DNA from: Myotis daubentonii
Lineage: Eukaryota; Chordata; Mammalia; Chiroptera; Vespertilionidae
Length of the DNA: 64,000 bases
Assembly: GCF_963259705.1 (NCBI RefSeq)
Contig: NC_081840.1
Location: 152,952,282-153,016,281, forward strand
Direction: 5' to 3'
Made by a program: the position numbers and the translations under genes. Positions 45,812 through 58,230 of this stretch are shown here, piece after piece. Position 1 is the stretch's first letter; every line of letters starts with the position of its first letter. Under the pieces are notes generated by a model. That model was not told the DNA's origin and did no database searches. It saw nothing but the letters and a program-made list of their open reading frames with translations.

Positions 45812-47398
45812 TCAACAATAAAAATAAAGTTAAAAATAAAATATGAGGTCAATATAAAATGTTCAGAGTAATCACAATTTTATGAAATAAAACAGTTATA
45901 TTTGTAAATGTATAGAAGGAAATTCATCATAATATCAATAATGATGGTCTCTCTATAGTAGGATAATAGCTGCTTTTTATTTGTGTTATTTTCCTTTCCC
46001 CCAACATTGTTTAGTAAACGTTTTATTTTTTATAGAAAAGACTCAGACATTATCACAAGTCTCAATATAATTTGTGTTTCATATTTCTTAATTTTTGGAA
46101 AAAGTATAGATGGTTCCACTATATGTAAGGATGTTAGCCAGGGCACTTTTGAAAAGTGCAAAAGGCAGGGTGGTATTGTATATTTTGTGTATATACCTTT
46201 ATTTTATTTAAATTACTGACCTTCCAAAGTTTATGAAAACCACAAGGACAGCAAAGCAGTCAAGAGTTAAATTATATGGAAATTCACTTAAGGTGATTTC
46301 CTAGTTTTAAGCTCTTGCATCTCTTTCTAGATGGGCATGAGAAAGAGGGTGTGGAAATTAGCTTTTGGATGGCATGGGATTGAGAAAGATTAGCTTAGTG
46401 AGCAATGCTCTGAAAAGCAAATGTCTGTCTGCCGGAACGTTTGCGCTAAAGGATGTGGCTTTTCCTAATCCTTTATCCTGGATGCACAATAATGCAATAT
46501 CCACCAGGAAATTAAAGCTTTAAAATGACAGTTATAAATTATTTTGATGGATAGTAAAGAAGATGATAAAAATTGCATTTCTGAAAATTATTTTGCAAAG
46601 TTTCTTGATCAGGTTCTACAAAAGATGATTTGTGAATGGTAATTACAGCTGGGTGAGTACACTGGTCCTGTGGTTTGGGACTGTTAGGGACACGAGCCAA
46701 GCATTTAGCAAATTAAAAATTGGGAGCTGCTGATACTAAAGAAAACTTTAAGGTTCAACATGTTGAGACTCAATGAATATGTTCAAATTCTTAGACTACA
46801 TCATCAAGACTTTCAGGGTAGATGCAGTAGTCAAAATTAAAATTGCCATGTTTTGAGAGATAACAAATTTATCAGTCATTATAAATGCAACATAAAAAAA
46901 TGAAAAGTAAGGTATTGACTGAAGCCAGCATACAGTTCACATCTTCCCCAATTTGTTACTGCCTGAAGGAAAATAAATATTAGGGAGGATGAAATTTTAG
47001 TGATTCATCTTCAAACTGATGATTCATTTGTACAATAAATGCTTTCATCAAAATTCATAAACTTGGCAATATTAGAATCATTTTAATAAGGTAAGTAAAA
47101 TGTGACCTTCCCTAACTATGCAGACAAAATCAATTTTATTAACTGCTAATTGACTTTTTATAGAGAATAACCTTTTAGCCTGTCTTAATCCAGCAGCTTG
47201 ACACTGTTGTTTAATAAAATTATACATGTAGTTAGTACTTTTTAAAATTGTGCTTTGGTTGTCAAAGTCCATTTTGCCTGTTCTTCTCACTACCAACTCC
47301 ACAGGACATAGGCATTGAATAAATTCAATTTGATAATCATGTCGTTTGCTTCATTGCCAAAACAAAGTGTCTACTGGATAGAAACCATAGTCTTCCTA
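45812..47398. other. Unassigned non-coding DNA
   Basis: No repeat family or gene is recognised. An open frame at 45983-46219 shows no domain. Confidence 0.4.
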
Positions 47399-47815
47399 TC
47401 CTATATAATAAAAGCCCAGCGACCAAAATGGCAGAACAACCAGAATGACCAGAGACCAGAACAACCACACCCCTCACCCTGGTCGGCTGCCCCTGGCCCC
47501 CAGAGAGTGGTTAGCGTTGATCAGGGAGGCAGGCAGAGTGCTTAGGGGTGATCAGGCAGGCAGAGTGCTTAGGGGCCATCAGGCAGGCAGGCAGAATGGT
47601 TAGGGGCAATCAGGCAGGCAGGCAGGCAGAATGGTTAGGGGTTATCAGGCAGGCAGGTAAGTGTTTAGGGGCGATCAGGCAGGCAGATGAGCAGTTAGGG
47701 GCTAGCGATCCTGGATTGCGAGAGGAACATCCCCAAAGGGATCCCGGATTTTGAGAGGGTGCAGGCTGGGCTGAGGAGCCTTCCCATGCATGAATTTTGT
47801 GCACTGGGCCTCTAG
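47399..47815 (+). mobile_element. Helitron, type A, with short minisatellite
   Basis: Starts TCCTATATAATAAAAGCCCA after A and ends with TGCATGAATTTTGTGCAC and CTAG (47812-47815) before T. The middle (47520-47700) holds about five units of a 30-40-bp repeat with GGCAGGCAGAATGGTTAGGG and ATCAGGCAGGCA. A frame through it is an artefact of the repeat. It lacks the CTCF-like pair, so it is a different subfamily of type A. Confidence 0.92.
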
Positions 47816-49190
47816 TTTATCTATAAAAGAGCATAGGGATAGGAGAAACATTCATTTAGCATTTTAAGGTACTGAAAAGATCTATCTAGACTAAACAGCA
47901 AAATTGATTATTTTGCTAGGACAGTAATTTAATTGTTACTCTTATTTATTATATACATATATATGAAATTTATATGCATGAGTATAAGAATTTATGCATG
48001 CACACAGAAATTCTCATCTATCTTACACATGAAATGGTGGCAAGATTTCAGAATTAACTACAACAATTGCTCAAATTAGTGAATATTTTACTGTTTCATA
48101 TTTAGTCTTGGAGCACCAATAAAAATAAGATAAATTTACGTTTATAGTTCTGAACTTAAAATTATAAATTGCAGCAAAGTTACATAATTGACTGGTTATA
48201 TATTCCCTGGAGTCTTTGGGATTTAAATTCTTTGGCTAATATATCGAATCAAATAACTACTTCTTCCTTAGAAGATTTATGCCCATTGATAAGAAACTAC
48301 TCTGAGTTCATTGCCTGCAGTAGAGACCAGCTTCTTAAACTTCTGTTTTTCTGAGTCTTGCTCTCACTTTTAAAATGTTGTCAGTCATTGAAGTCAGGTA
48401 GACCATATTTTTCTCAGTCACTACATTGGGGCAACTACATATATACCTTTTCCCATCATATTTATTTTTAAATGGCCATTATACTTCAGTTAATTAAAGA
48501 TCATTGGAGGGTTGAAGCTATGTCTCTTACCTGGCTTAATTTCTAGAATTTACCAAGTGGCCTGTCCCCCTTTGGGAATTAATATATGACATCTCTTCAA
48601 AATATTCATAAGTGGGCTTGCAATGAAAAAAATAAAAAAGAAATATATGAATAAAAAAAGTAAAAGATTTCCATGTTTTCCAGGGTTTTGACTGCTTGGA
48701 AATATGGAGATTTAAAAAAAATCATCTTTCAGATCTCAGTGGCTCCATAAATCAATCGTGTGACATGATCTCTATTAAGAATTGTATGTTTTTGGATGAT
48801 CTCTAAGGAGAGACCATGGTTTCTTAGCCATCATGAAGCAGATTTTAAAAAGCATTATTCCTATTTTCTTATAAGCGTCATAGCCTGTGAGGGCGCAGGG
48901 AGAGGACCAGCTCGGTGGCCTTCACAGAGTGCAGCTGTGGCCAAGACATGGTCATCCTCGACGTGAGATGCCACGGCATCACTTTTTACTCTCATACTGT
49001 CTGTCAAAGCTTTTCACCTGTTGACTCAGAGTGAATGGTTTTGAAGGCAAAGGCTTTACGAGGTCACTCAGGACTTTTAAGCCCCAAACATTATACATTT
49101 TTCCATAATGCCTTCTTGAAGAATTTCCAATTAAGAGTTATGACATCATACTATGTTTCATTTTAATGTTCACACTCGTAAAATCATTAT
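47816..49190. other. Unassigned DNA, mostly low complexity to unique
   Basis: No family is recognised. A short GC- and CpG-richer patch at 48880-48985 stands out against AT-rich surroundings but has no coding frame. Confidence 0.35.
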
Positions 49191-49316
49191 TCTTTTTTAT
49201 CTTAGTAGGAATGGTGGATTATTTTGATTACTTCTTAACATTGAACCAGCCTCACATGTCCATAGTAAAGCCCACTTGAACATATAATTCATTTTATATC
49301 TTGCTGATTTGATATA

Positions 49317-49596
49317 CAGTGGGGCCTTGACCTATGAATGTCCCGACTAACGAGTTTTTCGAGATATGAGCCGTCTCTCGGCTGATTTTTTGCTTTGAGT
49401 TGCGAGCTAAAATTCGGGTTACGAGCCAGCTTCAGATACCCCACCGCTAGTTGGCACAGCGAACATCACAGTGAATGCCACAACATTAGCCCAGCATCAC
49501 GTGTCTCACTCGTTCACAATTGATTTGACATACAAGTAATTTGAGTTATGAGCTCCGTCACGGAATGAATTAAATTCATAAGTCAAGGCCCCACTG
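49317..49596. mobile_element. pogo/Tigger-like MITE, 280 bp
   Basis: Inverted repeats CAGTGGGGCCTTGACCTATG and its partner at the right end (CATAAGTCAAGGCCCCACTG) are flanked by TA on both sides (49315-49316 and 49597-49598). Terminal CAGTG and a TA target duplication point to the Tc1/mariner superfamily, probably pogo/Tigger-like. It has no transposase. Confidence 0.88.
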
Positions 49597-50357
49597 TATT
49601 TTGTTGAGTAATTTTGCACCGAAGTTCATGAGAGATAATAGTTTGTATTTCTTCTTCTACTTCCTTTTTTCTTAATTACTGTCTAGTTTTGGTATTGCAG
49701 TAATTTTAACTACATAAAATTGGGAAGCATTTTTCCTGCTCTATTTTGTGGAATGAATTGTGTAAACTTTTTTTTTAATGTTTTGTAGAATTTTCAGTGA
49801 TACCATCTGGCTGTCGGGTGGAGTATCTTGTTTTTGTTTTCAGAACTTTTAATTTTCAAATTCAATATCTTTAATAGTTCTAGTACTAGTCTAGTTTGGT
49901 TGCTTCATTTATCTTTGTTGAGTAATAGTAGTTACGTCTTTCAAAAATTGATCCATTTCTTCAAAGTTGTCAAATTTATGAACATGATTTTGTTTGTAGT
50001 ATTCTCTTATGTTCCTTGTAATTTGCTGCAGAATTTGATAGAGTATTCTCTATTTTATTTCTATAGTTAGTGATGTATGACTTTACTGATATTTTCATAA
50101 ACAAATTTTGTTTTGTTGATTTTCTCTATTGTTTACCTATTTTAATTTTAGTTGATTTCTGATTTTAGTTGCTTATAAATTTCTCTTTATGGCAGAAATT
50201 TTGCTATTTTTTTCTAACTTTTTGAGTTAGATTATCGATTTGAGGCCTCATATATTATTATACATTGTTATTGTTTTAAATTTCTATCAATAGTATTTTA
50301 AATGTCTTGCACTTATTTTAATTTTATATTTTCATTTAGTTCCATGTATTTTATTTA

Positions 50358-50580
50358 TTTATTTTTAAAATATATTTTTATTGATTTTAGAGAGGAAGAG
50401 AGAGGGAGAGAGAGATATAGAAACATCAATGGTGAAAGAGAATTATTGATCAGCTCCCTCCTGCATACTCTATACTGAGGATTGAGCCTGCAATCCAGGC
50501 ATGTGCCCTGACTGGGAATTGAATAGTGAACTCCTAGTTCATAGATCAATGCTCAACCACTGAGCCAGGCCAGCTGGGCA
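50358..50580 (-). mobile_element. VES-type SINE (antisense)
   Basis: ATTTTTATTGATTTTAGAGA, GATCAGCTCCCTCCTGCATA and CCACTGAGCCAGGCCAGCTG are the reverse complement of tail, body and head. ATGTATTTTA occurs on both sides (50344 and 50588), probably part of the target duplication. Confidence 0.93.
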
Positions 50581-51319
50581 TATTTCTATGTATTTTAAAA
50601 CGTTGAGGATTCCTTGATTTATGGATTATATAGAAGTGTGTTGTTTAATATTTCAGTGATTGCATAATTTCCTATTTTCTTTGTCATTAATTTTTAATTG
50701 ATTTCATTGGTATCAGAGAACATACTTTGTATGATTTTAGTTTTTTAAGCACCTGAGATATTTCATGAATCAAGATATAATCTGTTGTGGTGTTTGTTAC
50801 ATGGATGCTTGAACAAATGTGTGTTTGCTCTAACAGCGAGAAGTGTTAAGTAAAGTCAGATCCTGTTGGTTGTGCTGTTCCGTTGGTCCTATTACGGTTG
50901 CTTTTCTGTGGATGGGTCCTCACTTCTCAGCACTGCTATTCTGGAAGGGAACCTCCTAATGAGATTTTAAGGTAGTGTTTTGCAATTTTTTTTTCTATTT
51001 ACTAATGGCATTCTCCTAAAATCCTCCTATTTTTTTTTTCTTATTCTGAAGTGGTTTGATGATCTGTTGTTTCATGTTCAAATCTGAAGATTTCCATTTG
51101 CATATTGTATTATTTCTTATTAGTCGCTCTGAAAGAGTTCACACTAATATTCTATAACAATTTGAAACCACCTTTATCATTTTTCAGGATGTTGTAAAAA
51201 TTCCTGGAAATAAAGTTTAATTGATAAGAAAGTTAAAGAGAATTTTTAAGGAAACAAATAGAAATTTAAATGAGCAAAAATTATGGTAATTATTTTTTAA
51301 AAAAGACTAGTTCTTTTTT

Positions 51320-51435
51320 CAAAATTATTGAATTTATTCAATTCAATAATTGACGTTGGCTAATAAAATTATATATGTTTCAGGTGTACCATTTTTAATA
51401 CATCATCTGTATATTGTATTTTGTGCTCAGTAGAA
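51320..51435 (-). mobile_element. Short LINE-1 3' end (antisense)
   Basis: TTCAGGTGTACC and ATTGACGTTGGCTAATAAAA resemble the 3' terminus seen at 51935-52335 (TTGAGGTGACATTGGTTAAT). Only about 110 bp remain. Confidence 0.5.
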
Positions 51436-51509
51436 GACTAGTTGCTCCTAATCCATTTGATAATAAAATTAATTGAAAATGGGTATTTGTATGTAACAAA
51501 TATTATCAT

Positions 51510-51583
<74 letters not shown>
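51510..51583. repeat. (CA)n(TA)n compound microsatellite
   Basis: About 10 CA units, then about 25 TA units with one interruption. Confidence 0.95.
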
Positions 51584-51782
51584 TAAATGATTTCAGAGAT
51601 AGTAAGGGAGAGGGAGAGAGATAGAAACATCAATGATGAGAGAGAATCATCCATTGGTTGCCTTTTGCACACCCCCCACTGGGGATGGAGCCCACAACCT
51701 GGGCATGTGCCCTGACTGGGAATTAAACATGACCTCCTGGTTCATTGTTAAATATCCAACCACTGAGCCATAATGGCTGGGC
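51584..51782 (-). mobile_element. VES-type SINE (antisense)
   Basis: GAGAGATAGAAACATCAATG, CACACCCCCCACTGGGGATG and CCACTGAGCCATAATGGCTG read as reverse complement VES. The tail merges with the adjacent TA microsatellite. Confidence 0.92.
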
Positions 51783-51934
51783 ACAAATATTATCATTTTC
51801 CATGTAATGCAATTTAATATAAGAACTAAAAGGTCAGGTTTCATAAATTCTTGATAAGTTCATATTTACTGAGTTAAGTGTCAACTATCTTAGTTTTCAT
51901 TCTATCTTATTTACATATATCAAATTCATATATA

Positions 51935-52335
51935 TCTTTTTTCTTTTTATTTAAATTTATTGAGGTGACATTGGTTAATAACATTATAGAAGTTTCAGGT
52001 GTACAATTCCATAGTACACCATCTACATATTCCATTGTTCGCTTACCACCTAAAGTCGTCTCCTTCCATTGCCACCTATTTGACCCTCTTCACCTCTTCA
52101 TCTTCACTCTACCTTCTTCTCCTTTGATAACTTTCATATTATTGTCTATGTTTCTGAGTTTGTATGTTAGTTTTCTGATTTATACCTCACATATGAGTGA
52201 AGTCATGTGGCCTTTGTTCTTTTTGATTTGACTTCTTTTCACTTAGCATAATAGCCTTAAGGTCCATCCATATAGTGGCAAAAGGTAGTATTTCATCTTT
52301 TTTATGGCTGAGTAATATTCCACTGTACGTCTTAA
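51935..52335 (-). mobile_element. LINE-1 3' end (antisense)
   Basis: TTTATTGAGGTGACATTGGT, TTTCAGGTGTACAATTCCAT, ACATATGAGTGAAGTCATGT and TTAGCATAATAGCCTTAAGG form a bat LINE-1 3' UTR on the minus strand, 5'-truncated near 52335. Confidence 0.85.
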
Positions 52336-53187
52336 TAGACACTAAATTTATTGGGATCTTCTCTTTTCTGGATTTTTGATTACCACTGTGCTTTGGAGAA
52401 AATTATATAGTAGTTTTGCAGAGATTGCTGTTTACATTAAAACTCTTTACGAAAAAAAACACACAAAACTTTTTTACCAATATTTATATAAAATCAAGTT
52501 TCACACAAGAAAAATCAATTACAGTCTGACTACAAAATCATTTTCAAGCAACTATAATTTCCTCCATGGATAAAGAGATAAGCACTTTTAACATTTCAAA
52601 ATATCCTCTTACAATACTTTCATTCTACCAAGGTATGTTCTTGATCCTCCTTTGTGACTGCCCCAGAGTTCTTAGTGAACTTTACTGACCTCCAGTGCAC
52701 CTCACTGCCCTTACTTGTACCCTTGTCAGATGGCATGCTCTATTTTAGATGTCTAGACGATCTGATAATTAATCTGACCTGTTGTGTGACCAAATGATAT
52801 ATTTGATTTTCTTTCTCCTTTTTTTTCTGAAAAGTGAGATATTTATATTTTAATTTGGTGTCTCAGTGTCAAAATAGAAGACTGATTTTATCTTGAGGTT
52901 ATTTAGGCTAATTTCACAAGCAAGACTATTCTGAAGGATTATCTGTGATATTATAAAGGGTTGTGTAATTATATTATAAGGTCTATATACTTTTCTAAAG
53001 TTCCTTTCTCCAGCCAACACACATTAACATGGTTCATATTAAATTAAGGCACAGTGCTAGACATAGCTATAAATGAATGAATGAACAATAAAACGTGGTC
53101 ATGGACTTTTAGAGTCTAATGAAGTCAACCCTGCATAAATGCAGAAGAGAAGAAAATATGTTATATAATGAAAGCTTAATTTTTTTA
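52336..53187. other. Unassigned non-coding DNA
   Basis: No recognised family or gene. TAAATGAATGAATGAACAAT near 53077 may be a scrap of an old SINE. Confidence 0.35.
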
Positions 53188-53390
53188 AAAATACATTTTT
53201 ATTGATCTTGAGAGAGGGGTAGAGCGTTAGAAACACTGATGAGAGAGTAACGACACTGATAGGGTGCCTCCTGAACACCCCCTACTGGGGATCAAGACCA
53301 CAAGCTGGGCCTGTGCCCTGAATGGGAATCAAACCAGTGACCTCTCAGTTCATAGGTCGATGCTCAAACACTGAGCAACACTGGCCAGGT
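53188..53390 (-). mobile_element. VES-type SINE (antisense)
   Basis: ATTTTTATTGATCTTGAGAG, CACCCCCTACTGGGGATCAA and CACTGAGCAACACTGGCCAG are the reverse complement of tail, body and head. Confidence 0.92.
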
Positions 53391-53754
53391 ACAAATGCTT
53401 AATTTTTAAATTTAAACTAGGAACCTTTTTGTAATTGATTTAAGCTAAAATTTTTACTTAAAATCATCTACTGAAAAGAAACATTAATCAAATTAAGTAG
53501 AATCTGAGCTTTTTGTTCACCTTTGAATTCTGTTCTCCTAGTACACTTTATAGAAAATAATTGATTAATTAATGTTTGAAATGTGAATAAAAAACTAAAC
53601 TAGTTGTAATGTGAAGAAATATTTTTATACTAATATCAAAACAGTTTACAGATATATAAACAGTTTACTCTCACACACTCAGAACATATGATAAGATATA
53701 TGCCATATATGTACACAACAAAAGCTAAATAAATCTCTCATTAGAAGACTTAAA

Positions 53755-54095
53755 AATAATTTAAAAAATTTAAAATTACAGTTGACATACAATATTATAT
53801 TAGCTTCAGGTGCACATCACAGTGGTTATATAGTTATATAATGTACAAAGTGATCCCCAATAATTCAAGTACCCACCTGGAACCATACGTAGTTATAATA
53901 TTATTGACTATACTCCCTGTTGTACCATACATCCCATAGCTATTTTGTAACTTCCTATTTGTTCTTCTTAATACCTTCATCTTTTTCACCCATCCCTCCA
54001 ACCCTCCTGCCATTTGGTGACCATCTCTATACATTTCTTCTCTATATTTGTGTTTGTTTCTGTTTCGTTTTAAGACTTTTACAAGTGGTATAACT
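53755..54095 (-). mobile_element. LINE-1 3' UTR fragment (antisense)
   Basis: GTTGACATACAATATTATAT, TTCAGGTGCACATCACAGTG and ATTATTGACTATACTCCCTG are typical LINE-1 3' UTR phrases on the minus strand. Confidence 0.75.
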
Positions 54096-54890
54096 CCACA
54101 TTTCTTGCCTAAATGGATATGTTAAAATATATATCTCTGATGATTCAAAAGAGGATATCTAAGGAGAATCTTTTTTAGAAATAATAACACTTTCACTATC
54201 CATAAAGCCTCTCGCTTGAGCATGTCACTTAAACAGTTTTTTTAAAATAGGCAGTGCATGTTTGTTTCAAGATGGGCAGAGAGGACACATCTATATTCTT
54301 TTACTTATGTGACTCTGCTTAAATCATACCAGGTGAATTACAAAACCATGACATAATAAACTCATCATCTTGAATAATATTTAACATCTTTCTGAATTAA
54401 AGAAAGTCAATGTGTCAGCTTGACAGGCTAAAGAGAGTTGAGTAAGCTATGGGTGAATATGTATTCAGAAGGAGTATAGCAGGGAGCTGACCCCCAGCAA
54501 AATAACACAGAGCCCTGACCTCTGAAATTGCAAGGTCAGAGTGAGATGTGCTGTGAAATACAGGAGATGAAGTCACTTCAAAAAGTGTATATTTAGAACT
54601 GTCAACCTTTCCACTTCCCTATTCCAACTTTACAAATAATATGCTGCCAGCAAAGCACTCACACCTCACATTCCAACCCCAGGCAGCAACGGGAGGTTTA
54701 TTAACAGAGATATTAATCACAGCATCTGTGACAAGCTCTGGGGAAGCTAGAGTGGGTGTTGGTGACTTAGATTCCAGCCACATCTGGCATATGAGGTGGC
54801 CCCTCCACCAATCGTCCAGTCCAGAAATGGCTTAGTTCACACCCACAGAGTCATCAGCCAGCCTTCCTATTACTTCGCCTTAAAATATTA
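54096..54890. other. Unassigned non-coding DNA
   Basis: No recognised family or gene. The frame at 54641-54835 has no motif. Confidence 0.4.
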
Positions 54891-55050
54891 ATGAGAGACC
54901 CAGTATTAATGTATGCTTGATGGCATCTTTAACATAAAACTGAAAATACAGACAATGGGGTATTGAGGGCCTGGGGGAGAGGGGAACAGGAGAGGGCTGT
55001 GGGAAAGGAAGACTATGTAATACTTTCAATAATAAAGATTTAAAAAGAAA
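54891..55050 (+). mobile_element. Possible LINE-1 3' tail (sense)
   Basis: AAATACAGACAATGGGGTAT, a purine-rich stretch and GTAATACTTTCAATAATAAA with an A-rich end look like the tail of a bat LINE-1 3' UTR. The family call is tentative. Confidence 0.4.
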
Positions 55051-56303
55051 GAAACAAAATTGTTCATGGATAAGACAAAGGGGTGGAACTTCTAATTTGT
55101 ACACTCAGAAGGATTCAAGAAGATATTGTATCCATATGAGAAGAACTGGATTCTAAGAATGAGAAAACAATTAGAAAATGATAAGGACTTTTTAAAAAAG
55201 AAAAGAGTTTGGAAAATAGAATTTTCACAAAATATAACACTTGAATGCAATGCTCGGGAGAGAAAAAATTAAGAGAAAAAAACCAATTTAGGGAATCCAA
55301 TATCTGGCTAATAGAATTTCAACAAAAATTAACATAAAGAAAATTATCCAAAAAAAAAAAGCAGAAGAGATTCTTCAGAGATCTATGGGTATTCTAAGAG
55401 AAAAGACAAAATGAGTATTAGACAGCATTAAAAAAAGAACCCCACATACCTAGCATTGTGGACTTTTAGAACTCTAGGGATAAAGAAAACATAAAAATCT
55501 CTACAAAGAAAAATCACATAATCTTAATTGAAATGAAGAGCAAAGAGAAAACTGGTTAGTGTTCCATTTCACACAGATATATTGGGTGAATGTATACAAT
55601 GAAACAATTTCATTAACATATTTTCAGGAAATTATTCTGATACTTTTACACCCCATCCAAAATCTGAAGAGCACATGTGTACACTCCCCTCCTCCCCCAC
55701 AGCAGATATTCTGAAAAGTAGACTTGAGGTTATTCTCCAATAAGACAGGTGCTAAACCAGGCAAAAGGAAGACTGGGATTTAAGAATTACTGGTTCCCAC
55801 TCCTATGCATGATGCATAGCACATCTCAGGTGTCAGTGCCACAAACAGAGAACAAGCATTTTCTATTACAGCAAAGGAAGGAAGAGATCAGTAAAATGAT
55901 CTCTGTGCAAAGAGAGGATTCCAGAGATCAGACAGTGTGTCAGAAGAAATTAAGCACATGAAAAAAGTGAAGAATGAAAGGCTGCCCTTACCAAGGAAAA
56001 TCATGTAAATGTGAAAATCAAGGAACATTTTTGCAAATTTTTCAAGGGGAGAAATTTCATCCTAAGAGTCCATTTAATCATTATTCTAAACTGTGAGCAA
56101 TACTTATACATAATGCATTTTCACCAATTGGAATCAAAGGGCGGATAAAACAGGAGAGAGTGAGGTTTTAGATTGTGATGTAAATGTGACCAAACTCAGC
56201 ATTGTAAAAGTACTGAAGATAAAGTCAAAGGAGAAAGGAGAGGTGAACATAGGTTAGGGATACTCACATCATTTTGTAAAATGCAGAATCAAGATGAAGT
56301 CTT

Positions 56304-56395
56304 CATTTTTGAGGATAGAAAAGGGAAGAGAAGTAGTTTACGTATATACCATTAAAATGAGCAAAGTAATCCATAGATATACTGAGAGTTGACAG
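56304..56395 (+). repeat. Diverged dispersed repeat, copy 1
   Basis: TTTTTGAGGATAGAAAAGGG and CCATTAAAATGAGCAAAG match 58141-58230 in the same orientation with roughly 85% identity by eye and one small gap. It may be part of an older interspersed element present twice. Confidence 0.6.
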
Positions 56396-58140
56396 GTGGC
56401 AGTGATGAGGAGTATGAATAAATGAGATTGTCATATACAATGATAATTAGTAATCTTTGAAGCAGATAATCAAGAAATGGAAGTCTTTGGATTATTTACA
56501 AAAATGCAGGCAACTTCCAGAATAACCTAAAAGAAGAAGGATTATAAATGTTATGTATTGAAAGAGTTGTGTTGGGTTACACTATGGGTAAGTTTTGTGA
56601 CTGTGCAGTAAACAAGTCTGTTTTAATTAGTCATCCTTTAATAGGATTTTAGTTTTAAGCCATATATTATTTTCAAGAACTTTTCATTTACAAGTTTAGG
56701 AAAGATGGTAGTGAAAGTATGATCGTTGCTTTGTAGATAAGAAAACTGAGTCTCACAATACTTGCTTGGTTTTGCCCAAGACCTGGTCAGTGGTGGAGAG
56801 CAGGTGATGGTGCCAGATTTCTCAGTCTGGTGCTTCTTGTGTGGGGTGGAAAGCTCCATGAAGCCCCATGGTTCTTTCAGATATCTATAAGGATATTCTA
56901 GGAGATGTCAATGAGTAGGAAAACAATGAAAACCCTCCCCTGTATTAACTTTTGTCAGAGGTTAAAGCAGAGAATTTGAGAAGAAAACCAGCCAGCATAA
57001 CTTGCTTAATACTTGGAGTGGCGATGGTTCCCATTTAAAAGTAAATGTTTTTTGTTCCTCACCGAGAATTGATATAGTTACTGTTTTCCCTTTTATGCTG
57101 GAATGGAGGAACAATTGGCTCTAGACAAGAGTCAACTATTCATTTTAAGTGCCCAATAAAAGTTTTGTATAGATACTTGAAGTGCCAGCCACAGGAAAGG
57201 AAATTAGAAACCTAGGCAATATTTGAACACAGGTCTGAGGTTATTTGAACTAATGACGACATTTATTACTAATGAGACTGAAGATATGATGAGATGTTCT
57301 TTGTGAGCAAGCATAGCATCTCTTGGCAACCACTGATTTTATTTCAGAAAAGGGTACCTTTACTTTCTCACACATAGTTTATCTGACTATGGGACTCAAT
57401 TGTTGGAATATTGAAGTGTTGTGACTTATTGTAATTAAGTCCACATGTAATTTTTTTCTGTAAAATAATTGTAAGCTTCCACTGTATTGAAGGAAATGCT
57501 TTCTAATAAAGAAAGTTTGTGTTAAAAGTGAAAATATTTCCCTAGATTCTAAAATAATTTTAATTAATAATCTAACAGGTACAGCATTTTACAATACTTT
57601 AATATGGGGAAAGGTTGTAAAGTCAGTCACTATGCCTTATTCTAATAGCATAATGCTCATAAAATTAGTACTTGTAGGAGCAGACACTCCAGTAATATGT
57701 AATTTATGTGTGTGTTATTTTCTGAGTACCTTTGCAGTAAATACAATTTTTGCAATGAGAGGAATGATTAAAAATGTGCAATTTGTTAGGCTTGTTCTCC
57801 TTTCCTTGGACAAGTGGTTGTGCATTCTATAATAATAAATATCTACATATAAAATCAAAGGTTGGGCTTAAGAGGATGATGTATAAATAAACTACTTCAT
57901 TATTTTTTAAGTTAAAGTATAATAAACAATTCTTTAGTAAAAAATAAACCAACCAAAAAAATCAATGTTCAAATTAAAGAAGATAAACATTAAGATATAT
58001 TTTCAGTGTTTATAGATGAATTAAATATATTTTCTCTATATTTTTATAATTATACAATTATATATTATTTTATTGAGGTGCAAATGTTAAAAAAAAAAAA
58101 TTGAAATGCCCTGTGATCACTTCTCCTCTTACCAGAAATC

Positions 58141-58230
58141 ATTTTTGAGGACAGAAAAGGAAAGAATAGAAGTAGTTTACCTATATGCCATTAAAATGAG
58201 CAAAGGAAACAATAGGCATTAGATATGCTG
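58141..58230 (+). repeat. Diverged dispersed repeat, copy 2
   Basis: Partner of 56304-56395: TTTTTGAGGACAGAAAAGGA and CCATTAAAATGAGCAAAGGA. It lies about 1.84 kb further on. Confidence 0.6.

Larger units (their letters stand above)
49191..50857 (-). mobile_element. Old LINE-1 ORF2 region (antisense)
   Basis: GAACCAGCCTCACATGTCCA (reverse transcriptase region), then ATTGATCCATTTCTTCAAAG, GTTGATTTTCTCTATTGTTT and TCAGAGAACATACTTTGTAT run in the order expected moving toward the ORF2 N-terminus on the minus strand. It is interrupted by a MITE (49317-49596) and a VES (50358-50580). No frame is intact. Confidence 0.7.

Noticed and set aside
49317..49596. piggyBac element
   Set aside because: The target duplication is TA, not TTAA, and termini are CAGTG-type.
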